Shown piece by piece: positions 28,858-36,918 of a stretch of 64,000 nt of DNA. Numbering within the stretch: position 1 is the first letter of the stretch; the number at the start of each line of letters is the position of its first letter. The DNA comes from a virus. The translations under genes and the position numbers were made by a program. The notes beneath the pieces were generated by a model. The model did no database searches. It worked only from the letters and a program-made list of their open reading frames with translations, and was not told the origin of the DNA. The stretch spans positions 27,987-91,986 of IMG/VR virus record IMGVR_UViG_3300042523_000478, one strand, 5' to 3'.

Positions 28858-30349
28858 AAGAATTATAATATCCGGTAAAGTTTTAGATAATGTCGACCCA
28901 CTAATGTTGGGTAGACTTAGGGTATTACCAAAAATTGATAATCAATTACAAGCACTCCCAGTAGATTGGAATGCATCTAAAGATATATGGACTTATAAAG
29001 ACCCTTTTGTTTTTTTACCATTAATACCATACTACATTAGTCAGGTTCCAAGAGTGGGTGAATATGTTCACGTTATGTATGCAACTCGTGATGAAATAAG
29101 GGGGGCAAACAAATTCTACATACAAGGTCCTGTAAGTCGTCCTTGGAACAATTATTTTGAATCTTATGATAACTCCCAATCTATGTTAGACAATGGAGTT
29201 TACATAAAACAAGCAAAGGACGTTAGAAACAAACTTACCGGAGAAATTGATGTGGACATACGTGGGGTATATCCGGAACCTGGAGATAACGCAATTTTAG
29301 GTAGAGGAACATCGGACCTATTAATTAAACAAGAAGATATTATTTTAAGGTCTGGAAAATATATTAAATCACCAAATAAAGAAATACCAACATCAAACGA
29401 TCTTAGGTCATTTGTTCAATTATCAAATTATACTTTAGAAAGGGTTGATGATGGAGCAATGAGTTTAAATGTTGATTTTTATGTTGACCAAGAAGTTAAA
29501 AACTTTGTTGAGTGGTCAATAACCGGAGTAGATACCACTTTAAATATTATGAGTGGGTATGTTCAAACTAATAGTGTTAAACCAACGGATTCAACAAAAG
29601 TTTTAAATTTTGCAATTAATACCGGAACAACATCTAATTGTATTCCTGTTCCAGGTTCAAAAATGGAGTTTACCGGTTTTACCGCATTACAAGTAAGTTC
29701 TTTAGTTAATCAATATATTAGAGGATTCAATAGAGGTAAAGTTACAATACCTGGATATAAAGATTATCCAAATAATGGAATATTGAATCAACAATTCCCA
29801 TTTGTTTTTGGTCCAAACGTAAGTACAAATGAAAAATTATTAAGTAATGATGTAATAGTATCTAATTTAATAACAACAGTTTTTAATGAAATAAAATTAA
29901 ATGAAGTTAATAGTGAGTCAGGGTTTGCAGTTGTTTGGGATAAAGATACCGTAGGACCTCAAAAAGTTTCTAAGGAAACTATTGTAGAAAAAATAAAGTA
30001 TCTTGAGAGACCTGTAACATATGGATTAATGGGTGGTGATTATCTTTATTTATTGTCTCACAGAGCAGAAAATCCAAATAGAAATATTTTTAATTTAAAA
30101 GATACCTTATATGGAATATCTCAGGAAAAAATCCTTGACGATATAAAACCAAACACAAGTTCTATGGTTAGAGGTGAGGAACTTATAGATTTTCTAAAAC
30201 TAATTGTTGACTTTATTCAGGCTCATACTCACAACATTAATGAGGCTCCAATACAAGAACCATTACAAGGAGTTAAAATTTCAGACATAACAACCGCATT
30301 AGCAAATGCAGAAAAAACAATTTTAAATCAAAATATTCGAATTAATTGA
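28847..30349 (+). CDS. gp5/VgrG-like OB-fold baseplate hub/spike protein
   Basis: 500 residues. The N-terminus (IIISGKVLDNVDPLMLGRLRVLP) followed by VPRVGEYVHVMYA and KFYIQGPV is the OB-fold barrel of gp5_N/baseplate spike proteins. The C-terminal helix FLKLIVDFIQAHTHNINEAP contains the AHTHN motif common in baseplate assembly V-type proteins. No lysozyme domain as in T4 gp5 is visible, so cell-wall cleavage would be separate. It forms part of the central hub. Confidence 0.72.
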   Translation: MEDKRIIISGKVLDNVDPLMLGRLRVLPKIDNQLQALPVDWNASKDIWTYKDPFVFLPLIPYYISQVPRVGEYVHVMYATRDEIRGANKFYIQGPVSRPWNNYFESYDNSQSMLDNGVYIKQAKDVRNKLTGEIDVDIRGVYPEPGDNAILGRGTSDLLIKQEDIILRSGKYIKSPNKEIPTSNDLRSFVQLSNYTLERVDDGAMSLNVDFYVDQEVKNFVEWSITGVDTTLNIMSGYVQTNSVKPTDSTKVLNFAINTGTTSNCIPVPGSKMEFTGFTALQVSSLVNQYIRGFNRGKVTIPGYKDYPNNGILNQQFPFVFGPNVSTNEKLLSNDVIVSNLITTVFNEIKLNEVNSESGFAVVWDKDTVGPQKVSKETIVEKIKYLERPVTYGLMGGDYLYLLSHRAENPNRNIFNLKDTLYGISQEKILDDIKPNTSSMVRGEELIDFLKLIVDFIQAHTHNINEAPIQEPLQGVKISDITTALANAEKTILNQNIRIN

Positions 30350-30357
30350 TATTTATA
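30350..30357 (+). promoter_or_regulatory. Candidate late promoter motif
   Basis: TTGATATTTATATTAAAAAA, core ending 12 nt before the ATG at 30370. The spacing matches most other copies. Confidence 0.5.
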
Positions 30358-30369
30358 TTAAAAAAGTAA

Positions 30370-31833
30370 ATGTCAATTCACAACTCTTATTTTAGTAGGA
30401 ATAACACTATCGTCTACAGTGGTTTAACAAATACGGGAAGAAATCCTATTGTTGAGTTGTACTATGGTGACGGTGATGTTAAAATCCCAATTGGATTCTC
30501 AAGATTTATATTTAATATAGACCTTACAGAATTACAGGAAAAGTATCAACAAGGAATTATTACAACAGGCGTAACCTGTTTTGATAATGTTAAACACACT
30601 TTAAGGATGGTTAATACCTCTTTTTTTGATAGGGATTTTTTAAATACAAAGACCGCATCAGAAATGGAAAGAGCAACTTCATTTGATTTAATTTTGTGGA
30701 GAATACCTTATGAGGATTTTAACGAAACAAAACCACAAACTTGGGATGAAGGTGTTGGTTATGATTTCACAGATGTACAGTCATTACCTGGAGATAGAAA
30801 TTATTCTGTAAGACCATCTAACTGGGTTCAAAGAGAAACTTTATATGATTGGGAACAACAAGGAATTTATGATAATACAAATTCTGGTGTTTTTAATTTT
30901 TCGGCATTAACCATTGTTGATATACAACATTTTGAATTTGGGGATGAGAACATTGAGTTTGATATGACAAATGATATAAATTCAATTATACAAGGTAATT
31001 TTGTTAACCCTGTTGGTTGGGGAATTTCATATTTACCCCAATTAGAAAATTTAACTGGGACAACCGCACCTTATTATGTTGGGTTCTTTTCAAGACATAC
31101 TCAGACATTTTATGAACCAAGATTAGAAACTGTATATGACGATTTAATTGAGGATGATAGGAATACTTTTTCTTTAGGTAAAACAAACAAACTTTACCTT
31201 TACTCTTTTGAAGATGGTAGTTTTCAAAATCTTGATGAAAATCCTTTTGTCACTATTAAGGATCAAACTGGGACTGCAATTCCAGGATTAATTAATCTAC
31301 CCACATGTCAAAGAACACAAGGGGTTTATGAGGTTACAATACCTCCACTTATTGGATACCACACACCTTGTATATTCACAGATACTTGGTCTAATATAAA
31401 GTTAAATGGATTTTCATTACCTAATGTGGTTAATGAGTTTGTAATTTACCCAATTAAAAAATCCATACAACTTACAACAACAACTAATGAACCAGCAACA
31501 TATGGTTTTGATTTTTATGGTGTTAAACAAGATGAAAAAATATTAAACACCGATATTAGAAAAGTTAGCGTAATTATTAAACAAGCTTTTACAACTAATA
31601 AACAACTACCAAAAGTAGAAGGTTTTTATCGTGTTTATGTTAGAGAAGGTCAAACAGAAGTTCAAGTTCAAGATTGGACAAAATTAAATAGAACATCAAA
31701 TGAATATTATTTTATTTTTGATATGAGAGATAAAATACCAAATGAGTATTATGTTGATTTAAAAGTTATTTCAAGTGGTGAGATAAATACATTTAAAAGA
31801 ACAATAAAATTCCAGATTGTGAATAAAAAATAA
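30370..31833 (+). CDS. Baseplate/tail structural protein
   Basis: 487 residues, beta-rich, with no catalytic motif. Aromatic-rich segments (DLILWRIPYEDF, WGISYLPQLENL) and a C-terminal Ig-like unit (YRVYVREGQTEVQVQDW, then IKFQIVNKK) suggest an exposed baseplate or fibre-attachment protein. It has its own late-type motif. The stop codon is followed in frame by a fragment matching the next small protein, listed separately. Confidence 0.6.
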   Translation: MSIHNSYFSRNNTIVYSGLTNTGRNPIVELYYGDGDVKIPIGFSRFIFNIDLTELQEKYQQGIITTGVTCFDNVKHTLRMVNTSFFDRDFLNTKTASEMERATSFDLILWRIPYEDFNETKPQTWDEGVGYDFTDVQSLPGDRNYSVRPSNWVQRETLYDWEQQGIYDNTNSGVFNFSALTIVDIQHFEFGDENIEFDMTNDINSIIQGNFVNPVGWGISYLPQLENLTGTTAPYYVGFFSRHTQTFYEPRLETVYDDLIEDDRNTFSLGKTNKLYLYSFEDGSFQNLDENPFVTIKDQTGTAIPGLINLPTCQRTQGVYEVTIPPLIGYHTPCIFTDTWSNIKLNGFSLPNVVNEFVIYPIKKSIQLTTTTNEPATYGFDFYGVKQDEKILNTDIRKVSVIIKQAFTTNKQLPKVEGFYRVYVREGQTEVQVQDWTKLNRTSNEYYFIFDMRDKIPNEYYVDLKVISSGEINTFKRTIKFQIVNKK

Positions 31834-31893
31834 TGTCAAGTAACACAATTAAATATGGTAACATTAGGTGGTTCTGATGGATTAAACAATTAA
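31834..31893 (+). repeat. Diverged partial duplicate of the 3' end of the next small gene
   Basis: Immediately after the stop, in the same frame, the DNA encodes VTQLNMVTLGGSDGLNN and a stop. The gene at 31923-32090 ends VTQLNMVVLGGPDGLNS. The two stretches are about 75-80% identical at DNA level. The upstream copy lacks a start and the first two thirds of the gene, so it is a remnant of a tandem duplication or of fibre-tip exchange. Confidence 0.7.
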
Positions 31894-31899
31894 ACAATA

Positions 31900-31907
31900 T
31901 ATTTATA
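31900..31907 (+). promoter_or_regulatory. Candidate late promoter motif
   Basis: CAATATATTTATATAAAAAC, core ending 15 nt before the ATG at 31923. Confidence 0.5.
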
Positions 31908-31922
31908 TAAAAACAAATAAAA

Positions 31923-32090
31923 ATGGGAGAATCAAGCGCAAATACTGAAGTTACAATATGTATTGAATTATGTGACCAATCTGTGGTGTCAGTAACACCA
32001 CCTCACCCCGTATGGTCCGATTTAACGGGTGGTACGGTAACTCAATTGAATATGGTAGTTCTTGGAGGTCCGGATGGATTAAATTCGTAA
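31923..32090 (+). CDS. 55-residue small structural-region protein
   Basis: A short gene (MGESSANTEVTICIELCDQ ... GGTVTQLNMVVLGGPDGLNS) with its own late-type motif and an A-rich ribosome entry region. It has two Cys in an ICIELCD stretch, no signal or membrane helix, and a Gly-rich C-terminus. The partial copy just upstream supports selection on the encoded C-terminus. Function unknown. Confidence 0.6.
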   Translation: MGESSANTEVTICIELCDQSVVSVTPPHPVWSDLTGGTVTQLNMVVLGGPDGLNS

Positions 32091-32100
32091 TATTTTAAAA

Positions 32101-32565
32101 ATGAGAAATTTAGATAGATTAATTAAAAAAGTTATTAGAGAAACACACGAAGAAAAATCTCAAAGATATATGTTCTTTTCAAATTTAGAACAAATGAGAA
32201 GACAATGTGATATGTTATTAGATTTAGACCAAGACATGATTGAATCTATTTTAGATAATGGTCATGATTGGGCTCAAGACCATATTTCAGAAGCAAAAAA
32301 TAACATGGACCAAGTATTTGATTTTTTAATGAATGAATCTAAAAAAGACGGTATGGAAATGTCTATGAATATGGATGATGATACGGTTATGATGGAAGGT
32401 AGAAAAAAAACTGGCACACCTCTTTGTGCAAGGGGTAAGGCATCAGCAAAGGCAAAATATGACGTGTACCCCTCCGCATATTCAAATGGCCATGCCGTAC
32501 AAGTATGTAAAGGAAAAATTAAAGGTTTAGATGGTAAAAGACATTGTTCTGGAGCTTATTGTTAA
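32101..32565 (+). CDS. Putative head-packaged protein with Cys-containing C-terminal domain
   Basis: 154 residues. The N-terminus MRNLDRLIKKVIRETHEE resembles the leader-like segments of the genes at 34707 and 46674. The C-terminal 50 residues (TPLCARGKASAKAKYDVYPS, then AVQVCKGK, then HCSGAYC) form a small domain of a type seen repeatedly in phage structural and scaffolding-region proteins, with four Cys that may bind a metal. The middle is acidic and Met-rich. Role inferred only from composition and position. Confidence 0.55.
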   Translation: MRNLDRLIKKVIRETHEEKSQRYMFFSNLEQMRRQCDMLLDLDQDMIESILDNGHDWAQDHISEAKNNMDQVFDFLMNESKKDGMEMSMNMDDDTVMMEGRKKTGTPLCARGKASAKAKYDVYPSAYSNGHAVQVCKGKIKGLDGKRHCSGAYC

Positions 32566-32583
32566 ATTATTTAAAGATTTTAT

Positions 32584-32613
32584 TTGTGGATTAAATTAAT
32601 TTGATTATATTTG
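32584..32613 (+). promoter_or_regulatory. Host-type (Bacteroidota) promoter
   Basis: TTG at 32584-32586, 19-nt spacer, TATATTTG at 32606-32613, which is a perfect TAnnTTTG -7 element. It drives the gene at 32639. Confidence 0.75.
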
Positions 32614-32638
32614 TTTATACTAAAAATAACACACATAT

Positions 32639-33070
32639 ATGAAAAAAAAAATAATCAGATTTTTTAAAAGATTTAAGATGAGATTTTATCTTTGGTCAAA
32701 ACGTTCGTCATTGATGAAAACTTACCAAGAGGAAGTTACGTCATACGAAAAAACTTGTTTTAAGATATGTCTTAAATTAATCTCAAACCCTCATTCCGAT
32801 TTTATGATAGCCCCAATGTCTAATAAACGATATATTAGAAATACTGCGTTTGATATGTTTGTTACTATGGATCATGGTAGAATTGAGATCACAAATCACG
32901 TTTTTAATTATAACGTTAAATTATCAGATAGAGATTGGGAAAGAATAACATTTATCTTTGATACTGAAACAGAAAAAAGACGTTCAGAGACAGAACAAGA
33001 TGTTAGTTCCCAAATTAAAAATTCTCTACAACACGTATTAGAAAAATTAGAGAATCACGTTGTTAAATAA
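32639..33070 (+). CDS. Hypothetical basic protein under host-type promoter
   Basis: 143 residues. A strongly basic amphipathic N-terminus (KKKIIRFFKRFKMRFYLW) is followed by a folded core (AFDMFVTMDHGRIEITNH) and a C-terminal helix. No family is recognised. Monocistronic with a clear primary-sigma-type promoter, so probably expressed early and acting on the host. Confidence 0.6.
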   Translation: MKKKIIRFFKRFKMRFYLWSKRSSLMKTYQEEVTSYEKTCFKICLKLISNPHSDFMIAPMSNKRYIRNTAFDMFVTMDHGRIEITNHVFNYNVKLSDRDWERITFIFDTETEKRRSETEQDVSSQIKNSLQHVLEKLENHVVK

Positions 33071-33086
33071 AAAACCACAAAAAATT

Positions 33087-33116
33087 TTGGTGGTTAGAAT
33101 AGAATACTTATATTTG
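33087..33116 (+). promoter_or_regulatory. Host-type (Bacteroidota) promoter
   Basis: TTG at 33087-33089, 19-nt spacer, TATATTTG at 33109-33116, upstream of the secreted-protein gene at 33143. Confidence 0.75.
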
Positions 33117-33142
33117 TATAAATAATTAAAAAAATAAACCTT

Positions 33143-33406
33143 ATGAAAACATCCTTATTAACCCTGTCTTTTTTTATTAGTTTTAACTTGTTTTCCCAAA
33201 CAGTTATTACTAACACGCAAACATCAAATGCCATTGTTTATTCTGACACCACAGAATATGATTTAAATAAATTCACTTCAGAGTATGCGACTGAGATGTC
33301 AACTTGGTCTAAAGAAAAAAAAGAATGGTTTAAAACTTTCGCTTACACTAGAGGTAATATTACAATCCCTAACGAACCGATTGTTGTTCCTAAGTTTAAC
33401 GATTAA
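33143..33406 (+). CDS. Small secreted/periplasmic protein
   Basis: 87 residues with a typical Sec signal peptide (MKTSLLTLSFFISFNLFSQ, cleavage likely around residue 19) and a short soluble remainder (STWSKEKKEWFKTFAYTRGN). It lies alone under a host-type promoter, so it is a candidate early protein acting in the host envelope, for example in superinfection exclusion. That role is inference only. It converges with and overlaps the next minus-strand gene by 4 nt. Confidence 0.65.
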   Translation: MKTSLLTLSFFISFNLFSQTVITNTQTSNAIVYSDTTEYDLNKFTSEYATEMSTWSKEKKEWFKTFAYTRGNITIPNEPIVVPKFND

Positions 33407-34707
33407 AGACTATTCAGATAAGTTTTCCATTCCGGATCAGTACCGGAATCTATACGACAAAAGTATGTTAAGTCATTTTTAATACCAAGAAAATAAACTT
33501 TGGCGTTAGGATCATCAAATTCGGTTTGGTCTAAAAAATCTTGACTTAGAATGTCGGCTGGCACTATATCCAACGTAAACATATCAGTATCATATGTTTC
33601 TCTAGGAATTGTTGATGATGGTGACGGGGATAAGTATAATCTTTTATATCCACCACCATTTATTCCTCCATTCTTATCTTCTTCACTATTGAAGATTAAG
33701 TTATTTTCTCTAAATGAATCATCTTTTATATCATTTTGACAAAAGAGATTAATTACTCCAGTAGGTGTTTTTTGTTCTGTTATAACTCGTTTAACAATTC
33801 TCATTAAATCGTTTTCGGTTAATGTAATAATTTTTCTTTTCATATTTTCATTTGTTCTTGGTTTATATTTTGTCATAATTGGTTTTTGACCTTTACCAAT
33901 TTGGGTGTCTTTTTTCTCAGCACTTCTTTTTTGTTGACACGCTGATTTTTTTTGTTCATCTGTCATTTTTGCAGCAACCCCAGCGGCTCTACATTTTGGG
34001 TAACCTTTTGAATCCGCATCTGGTCTACCGCAAGGTGGATGACCTCCACCCTTTTTATTACTACATATATTTACCCACGGACCTTGTGGTTCTGATGAAC
34101 CCTTTGATTTTTTTTTATTACCAAACCAAACACTAAGGTCTTCTTTAATTGTATCTACCGGATATGTATCAACCTCATATGAATCAGTATGTGGGTCCTT
34201 TTCCCAAACACCAACAATTCTTTTAACATTACCTTTTAATGTTTTTTCCTTGTATTTCTTAGTTATGTAATGGTCAACCTCATCGGTGTACGGTCCTAAT
34301 ATATGTTTTTTCCATTTACGTAAACCAAGTTCTTGTGGTCCATTATATGCTCCCGCTGAAATAGATGTACTGGATTCAGTTATTTTTCCTGGGTATTGAT
34401 TAATTACATTACCATCTTCATCACTAGATGTTGAATTTGGGTGATTCTTTATATAATTAGAAATTTTTTTGGATTTATTTTCTAATTTATTAATTTGTTT
34501 TTTTGGTAAACTCATTGACCCATCATAACTATCATACTGTAACATTGCGTTATTGTATTTTGAAACGGGCATTGTGAACGGTTGTAAATCAATTTTTTTA
34601 AATTCTCTAACCCCAGGTTGTAGTGGACCGATATACGATCCTCTACTTCCGGAACTATCAGAAGTAGCCTCATTTAAAATTTTTCTTAATATTTGATTTA
34701 TGTTCAT
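33403..34707 (-). CDS. Putative head-packaged protein; fusion of two leader-bearing units
   Basis: 434 residues. It starts MNINQILRKILNEATSDSSG, with a LNE-A site like the MCP maturation site. Residues about 20-60 and 118-160 are imperfect repeats (GSYIGPLQPGVREFKK versus GAYNGPQELGLRKWKK). A Cys/Gly region at about 210-270 (WVNICSNKKGGGHPPCGR, then YPKCRAAGVAAKMT) resembles DUF5872. At residue 289 a second leader-like start, MKRKIITLTENDLMRIVKRV then ITEQ, begins a distinct 146-residue unit. The gene therefore looks like two packaged proteins fused. Confidence 0.55.
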   Translation of the reverse strand: MNINQILRKILNEATSDSSGSRGSYIGPLQPGVREFKKIDLQPFTMPVSKYNNAMLQYDSYDGSMSLPKKQINKLENKSKKISNYIKNHPNSTSSDEDGNVINQYPGKITESSTSISAGAYNGPQELGLRKWKKHILGPYTDEVDHYITKKYKEKTLKGNVKRIVGVWEKDPHTDSYEVDTYPVDTIKEDLSVWFGNKKKSKGSSEPQGPWVNICSNKKGGGHPPCGRPDADSKGYPKCRAAGVAAKMTDEQKKSACQQKRSAEKKDTQIGKGQKPIMTKYKPRTNENMKRKIITLTENDLMRIVKRVITEQKTPTGVINLFCQNDIKDDSFRENNLIFNSEEDKNGGINGGGYKRLYLSPSPSSTIPRETYDTDMFTLDIVPADILSQDFLDQTEFDDPNAKVYFLGIKNDLTYFCRIDSGTDPEWKTYLNSL

Positions 34708-34745
34708 TATTTAATTATAATTATAAATATCTTATATTAAATAAA

Positions 34746-34985
34746 ATGAAAAATAAAGAAGAGTTATTTGGTAATTTATTCGGAACAATTGATTTGTTTA
34801 ACGAAGAACACCTGGAAGTTATACTATCCACTATGGATAAAGAACACGCAATATACTATTTAGTGGAGGCGGTTAAGTGTGCATATAATAGAGGAATCTA
34901 TACAATAGGCGAATCTGAAGTTATTTCTAAATCTATTAGAGTGTTTTCAAAATTGGGGGATTCTACCCAAACTAATGAGAAATAA
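34746..34985 (+). CDS. Small helical hypothetical protein
   Basis: 79 residues, all-helical (IDLFNEEHLEVILSTMDKEH, then HAIYYLVEAVKCAYNRG). It is the only plus-strand gene between two minus-strand blocks and is followed by a bidirectional terminator. TATAAATA lies 15 nt upstream of the ATG, in the T4 late orientation. Function unknown. Confidence 0.6.
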   Translation: MKNKEELFGNLFGTIDLFNEEHLEVILSTMDKEHAIYYLVEAVKCAYNRGIYTIGESEVISKSIRVFSKLGDSTQTNEK

Positions 34986-35015
34986 AAAAAGGGACAATAA
35001 ATTGTCCCTTTTGAG
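34985..35015. terminator. Bidirectional terminator between converging genes
   Basis: GGGACAA/TTGTCCC hairpin at 34991-35008 with an A run on the left and a T run on the right. It can end both the 34746 transcript and the capsid operon. Confidence 0.85.
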
Positions 35016-35036
35016 TGTAATACTTTAAGATTTTGA

Positions 35037-36881
35037 TTATCTCAATTCTCTTAAATCAAATGTACGAACACCATCTACGGTAATTCTTCCGTAAAATCTG
35101 TTGTTTACCATTTTTTTCGCGTATCTCGTCATTATTCCTTTAATCGGAGTAAAGTTGAACGGATTGTACATTGTAGGTGTTAATTGTAGAGGTACGTACG
35201 GTGCGTAGATGTAACCTGTGTCTAACAATGATGTTCCTTTATGTCCTAACAAAACTGTGTTTGGTGGGAAGTAAGGGTCACGGTAAACTTGGTAACGTCC
35301 TGCAAGAGTACCAACTCTTTCAATACCCATATTGTATTGGTCTTGTTCAGGAGATGCGTTAGATACGTGGAAGTATTCTAAATCATCAAAGATTGCAGAA
35401 ACCTCAGAAGAAACAACGATCCAGTTAGCTCCACCTCTTAAAGTAGATTTGTGGATTTGTGCTGACAACTGATTGATTGCCGTAATCAAAGTTTGATTCC
35501 AATCTTTTTGAGTATAAGATGTAGTTTGAGCAATTCTTCTCCATCCGTTGTAATCCCAACGTAGGTTCCAAGCCGCTCCTTTTCTCAAGTCACGTAAAAT
35601 TTCACGGTCAATTTCAGCGGCCACTTGTTCTGACAATAAAGCCGTCAATTCAGCTTCAGCGTCAATGTTGTGGAATGCCGCAACGTCTTGTGCCATTTCT
35701 GGAGACCATTGTGCTCTTAATTTTCTTTCAGATACAGAAACAGTTACTGATTCTAAATCAAAAGAAACCTCACCAATTTGGTCTTCAAACTCCATATTTT
35801 TGTAAGTTCTATAGATAGAAGTAAATGAATTACCTGAATGTCCTGAATAAATTGTAGTACCTGTGTAACCATCTAAAGATGTTGAGTCACAGTCAGCACA
35901 TACAGGACAAGAAAGGTCAACTTCAACGTAGATGTAACCATTAGCGTCACAAATATCGTAGTAAGAACCACCATTACCTGTTGTTGGCCAAGTTGTTGAC
36001 GCTTGATTACCGTATTGAACGATTCCTTTACCGTATTGTTGAGTAACAACTCTAAATAACAATGGAAGTGGGGTACCGTTTGCGTCTGCAAGTACATTAC
36101 AAGGTGTTGTAGATGCGGATAAAGTTGGTTGATTTGCAATAATCTTAAGGTCAGATAAGAATGTTTCTGAATCCATTTCATTACCATCAGGACCTACTAA
36201 TTTACCAGCTCCTGAACTTCTGAATCCTGAAATTTTCAAAATCATTTTTCTGATGTTACCTGTCGGTGCGTTTGAAAGAACTAGATTACCACTAGACCAT
36301 ACTTGGATTTGTGTTGTAGCAGTAACTGCAGTCCACGCTCCTTTAGAGTAATCAAACAATCCTGGAGGATCCAAACCTGCTTCACCACCTTCGTAGAACA
36401 AATCATAAAGATTTTTTGCGTAAGGGAAGTTTGTTGCCGATGCCGTACCATAACCTTGGTTAGGATCGTTATCACCACTGTCAACTGCGTTTGGAGAACC
36501 GATTGGTGCGTAATGCTCACCACCATCAACGGCTGCCGATTTGTAACCTTGGATTTTAGGTACAAAGAAGAACAATTTACCGATAGGTAAGTTCATTGCT
36601 TGTACAGAAACGATGTCGTTAGCTAACAATTTAGAGAAAACTCTTCTTACGATAGGGAAAACAACTGTTTCAAATGCTCCGTTAGAACCTTCTGAAGTTG
36701 CTTCGTTAATCAAGAAAGAAGCTTGGTTTTCATATAACTGTGCTACGTTTTCTTTTAGGTGGCCTCTAAGACCTTCAAGGAACCCTAATCTGTCCCATTT
36801 GTTTATAGTGTCTTCTTTGATAACTTTAAGGTGTTTTAACCCGATGTTACCTACAAGACCTGATTCTAATAATGCTCCCAT
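35037..36881 (-). CDS. Major capsid protein, gp23-like
   Basis: 614 residues. Residues about 1-60 form the delta-like prosegment, ending ENQASFLINEA. This aligns with the T4 gp23 maturation site FLTE-A and predicts cleavage between E60 and A61. The mature start, then VFPIVRRVFSKLLANDIVSVQAMNLPIGKLFFF, matches gp23 RRAIPNLIAFDICGVQPMNSPTG. An insertion at about 310-345 has a CPVCADC cluster not present in T4. The C-terminus carries the conserved LAGRYQVYRDPYFP and GYIYAPYVPLQLTP segments. It is the last gene of the head operon. No exact late motif lies in its short A-rich leader. Confidence 0.9.
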   Translation of the reverse strand: MGALLESGLVGNIGLKHLKVIKEDTINKWDRLGFLEGLRGHLKENVAQLYENQASFLINEATSEGSNGAFETVVFPIVRRVFSKLLANDIVSVQAMNLPIGKLFFFVPKIQGYKSAAVDGGEHYAPIGSPNAVDSGDNDPNQGYGTASATNFPYAKNLYDLFYEGGEAGLDPPGLFDYSKGAWTAVTATTQIQVWSSGNLVLSNAPTGNIRKMILKISGFRSSGAGKLVGPDGNEMDSETFLSDLKIIANQPTLSASTTPCNVLADANGTPLPLLFRVVTQQYGKGIVQYGNQASTTWPTTGNGGSYYDICDANGYIYVEVDLSCPVCADCDSTSLDGYTGTTIYSGHSGNSFTSIYRTYKNMEFEDQIGEVSFDLESVTVSVSERKLRAQWSPEMAQDVAAFHNIDAEAELTALLSEQVAAEIDREILRDLRKGAAWNLRWDYNGWRRIAQTTSYTQKDWNQTLITAINQLSAQIHKSTLRGGANWIVVSSEVSAIFDDLEYFHVSNASPEQDQYNMGIERVGTLAGRYQVYRDPYFPPNTVLLGHKGTSLLDTGYIYAPYVPLQLTPTMYNPFNFTPIKGIMTRYAKKMVNNRFYGRITVDGVRTFDLRELR

Positions 36882-36918
36882 TTTTTTTGGTTTTTTATTT
36901 TTTAGTTTATTTATTTAT

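Noticed and set aside
33067-33100. Terminator after the 143-residue gene
   Set aside because: A CCAC/GTGG hairpin exists but no T run follows on the plus strand, and it overlaps the next gene's promoter.
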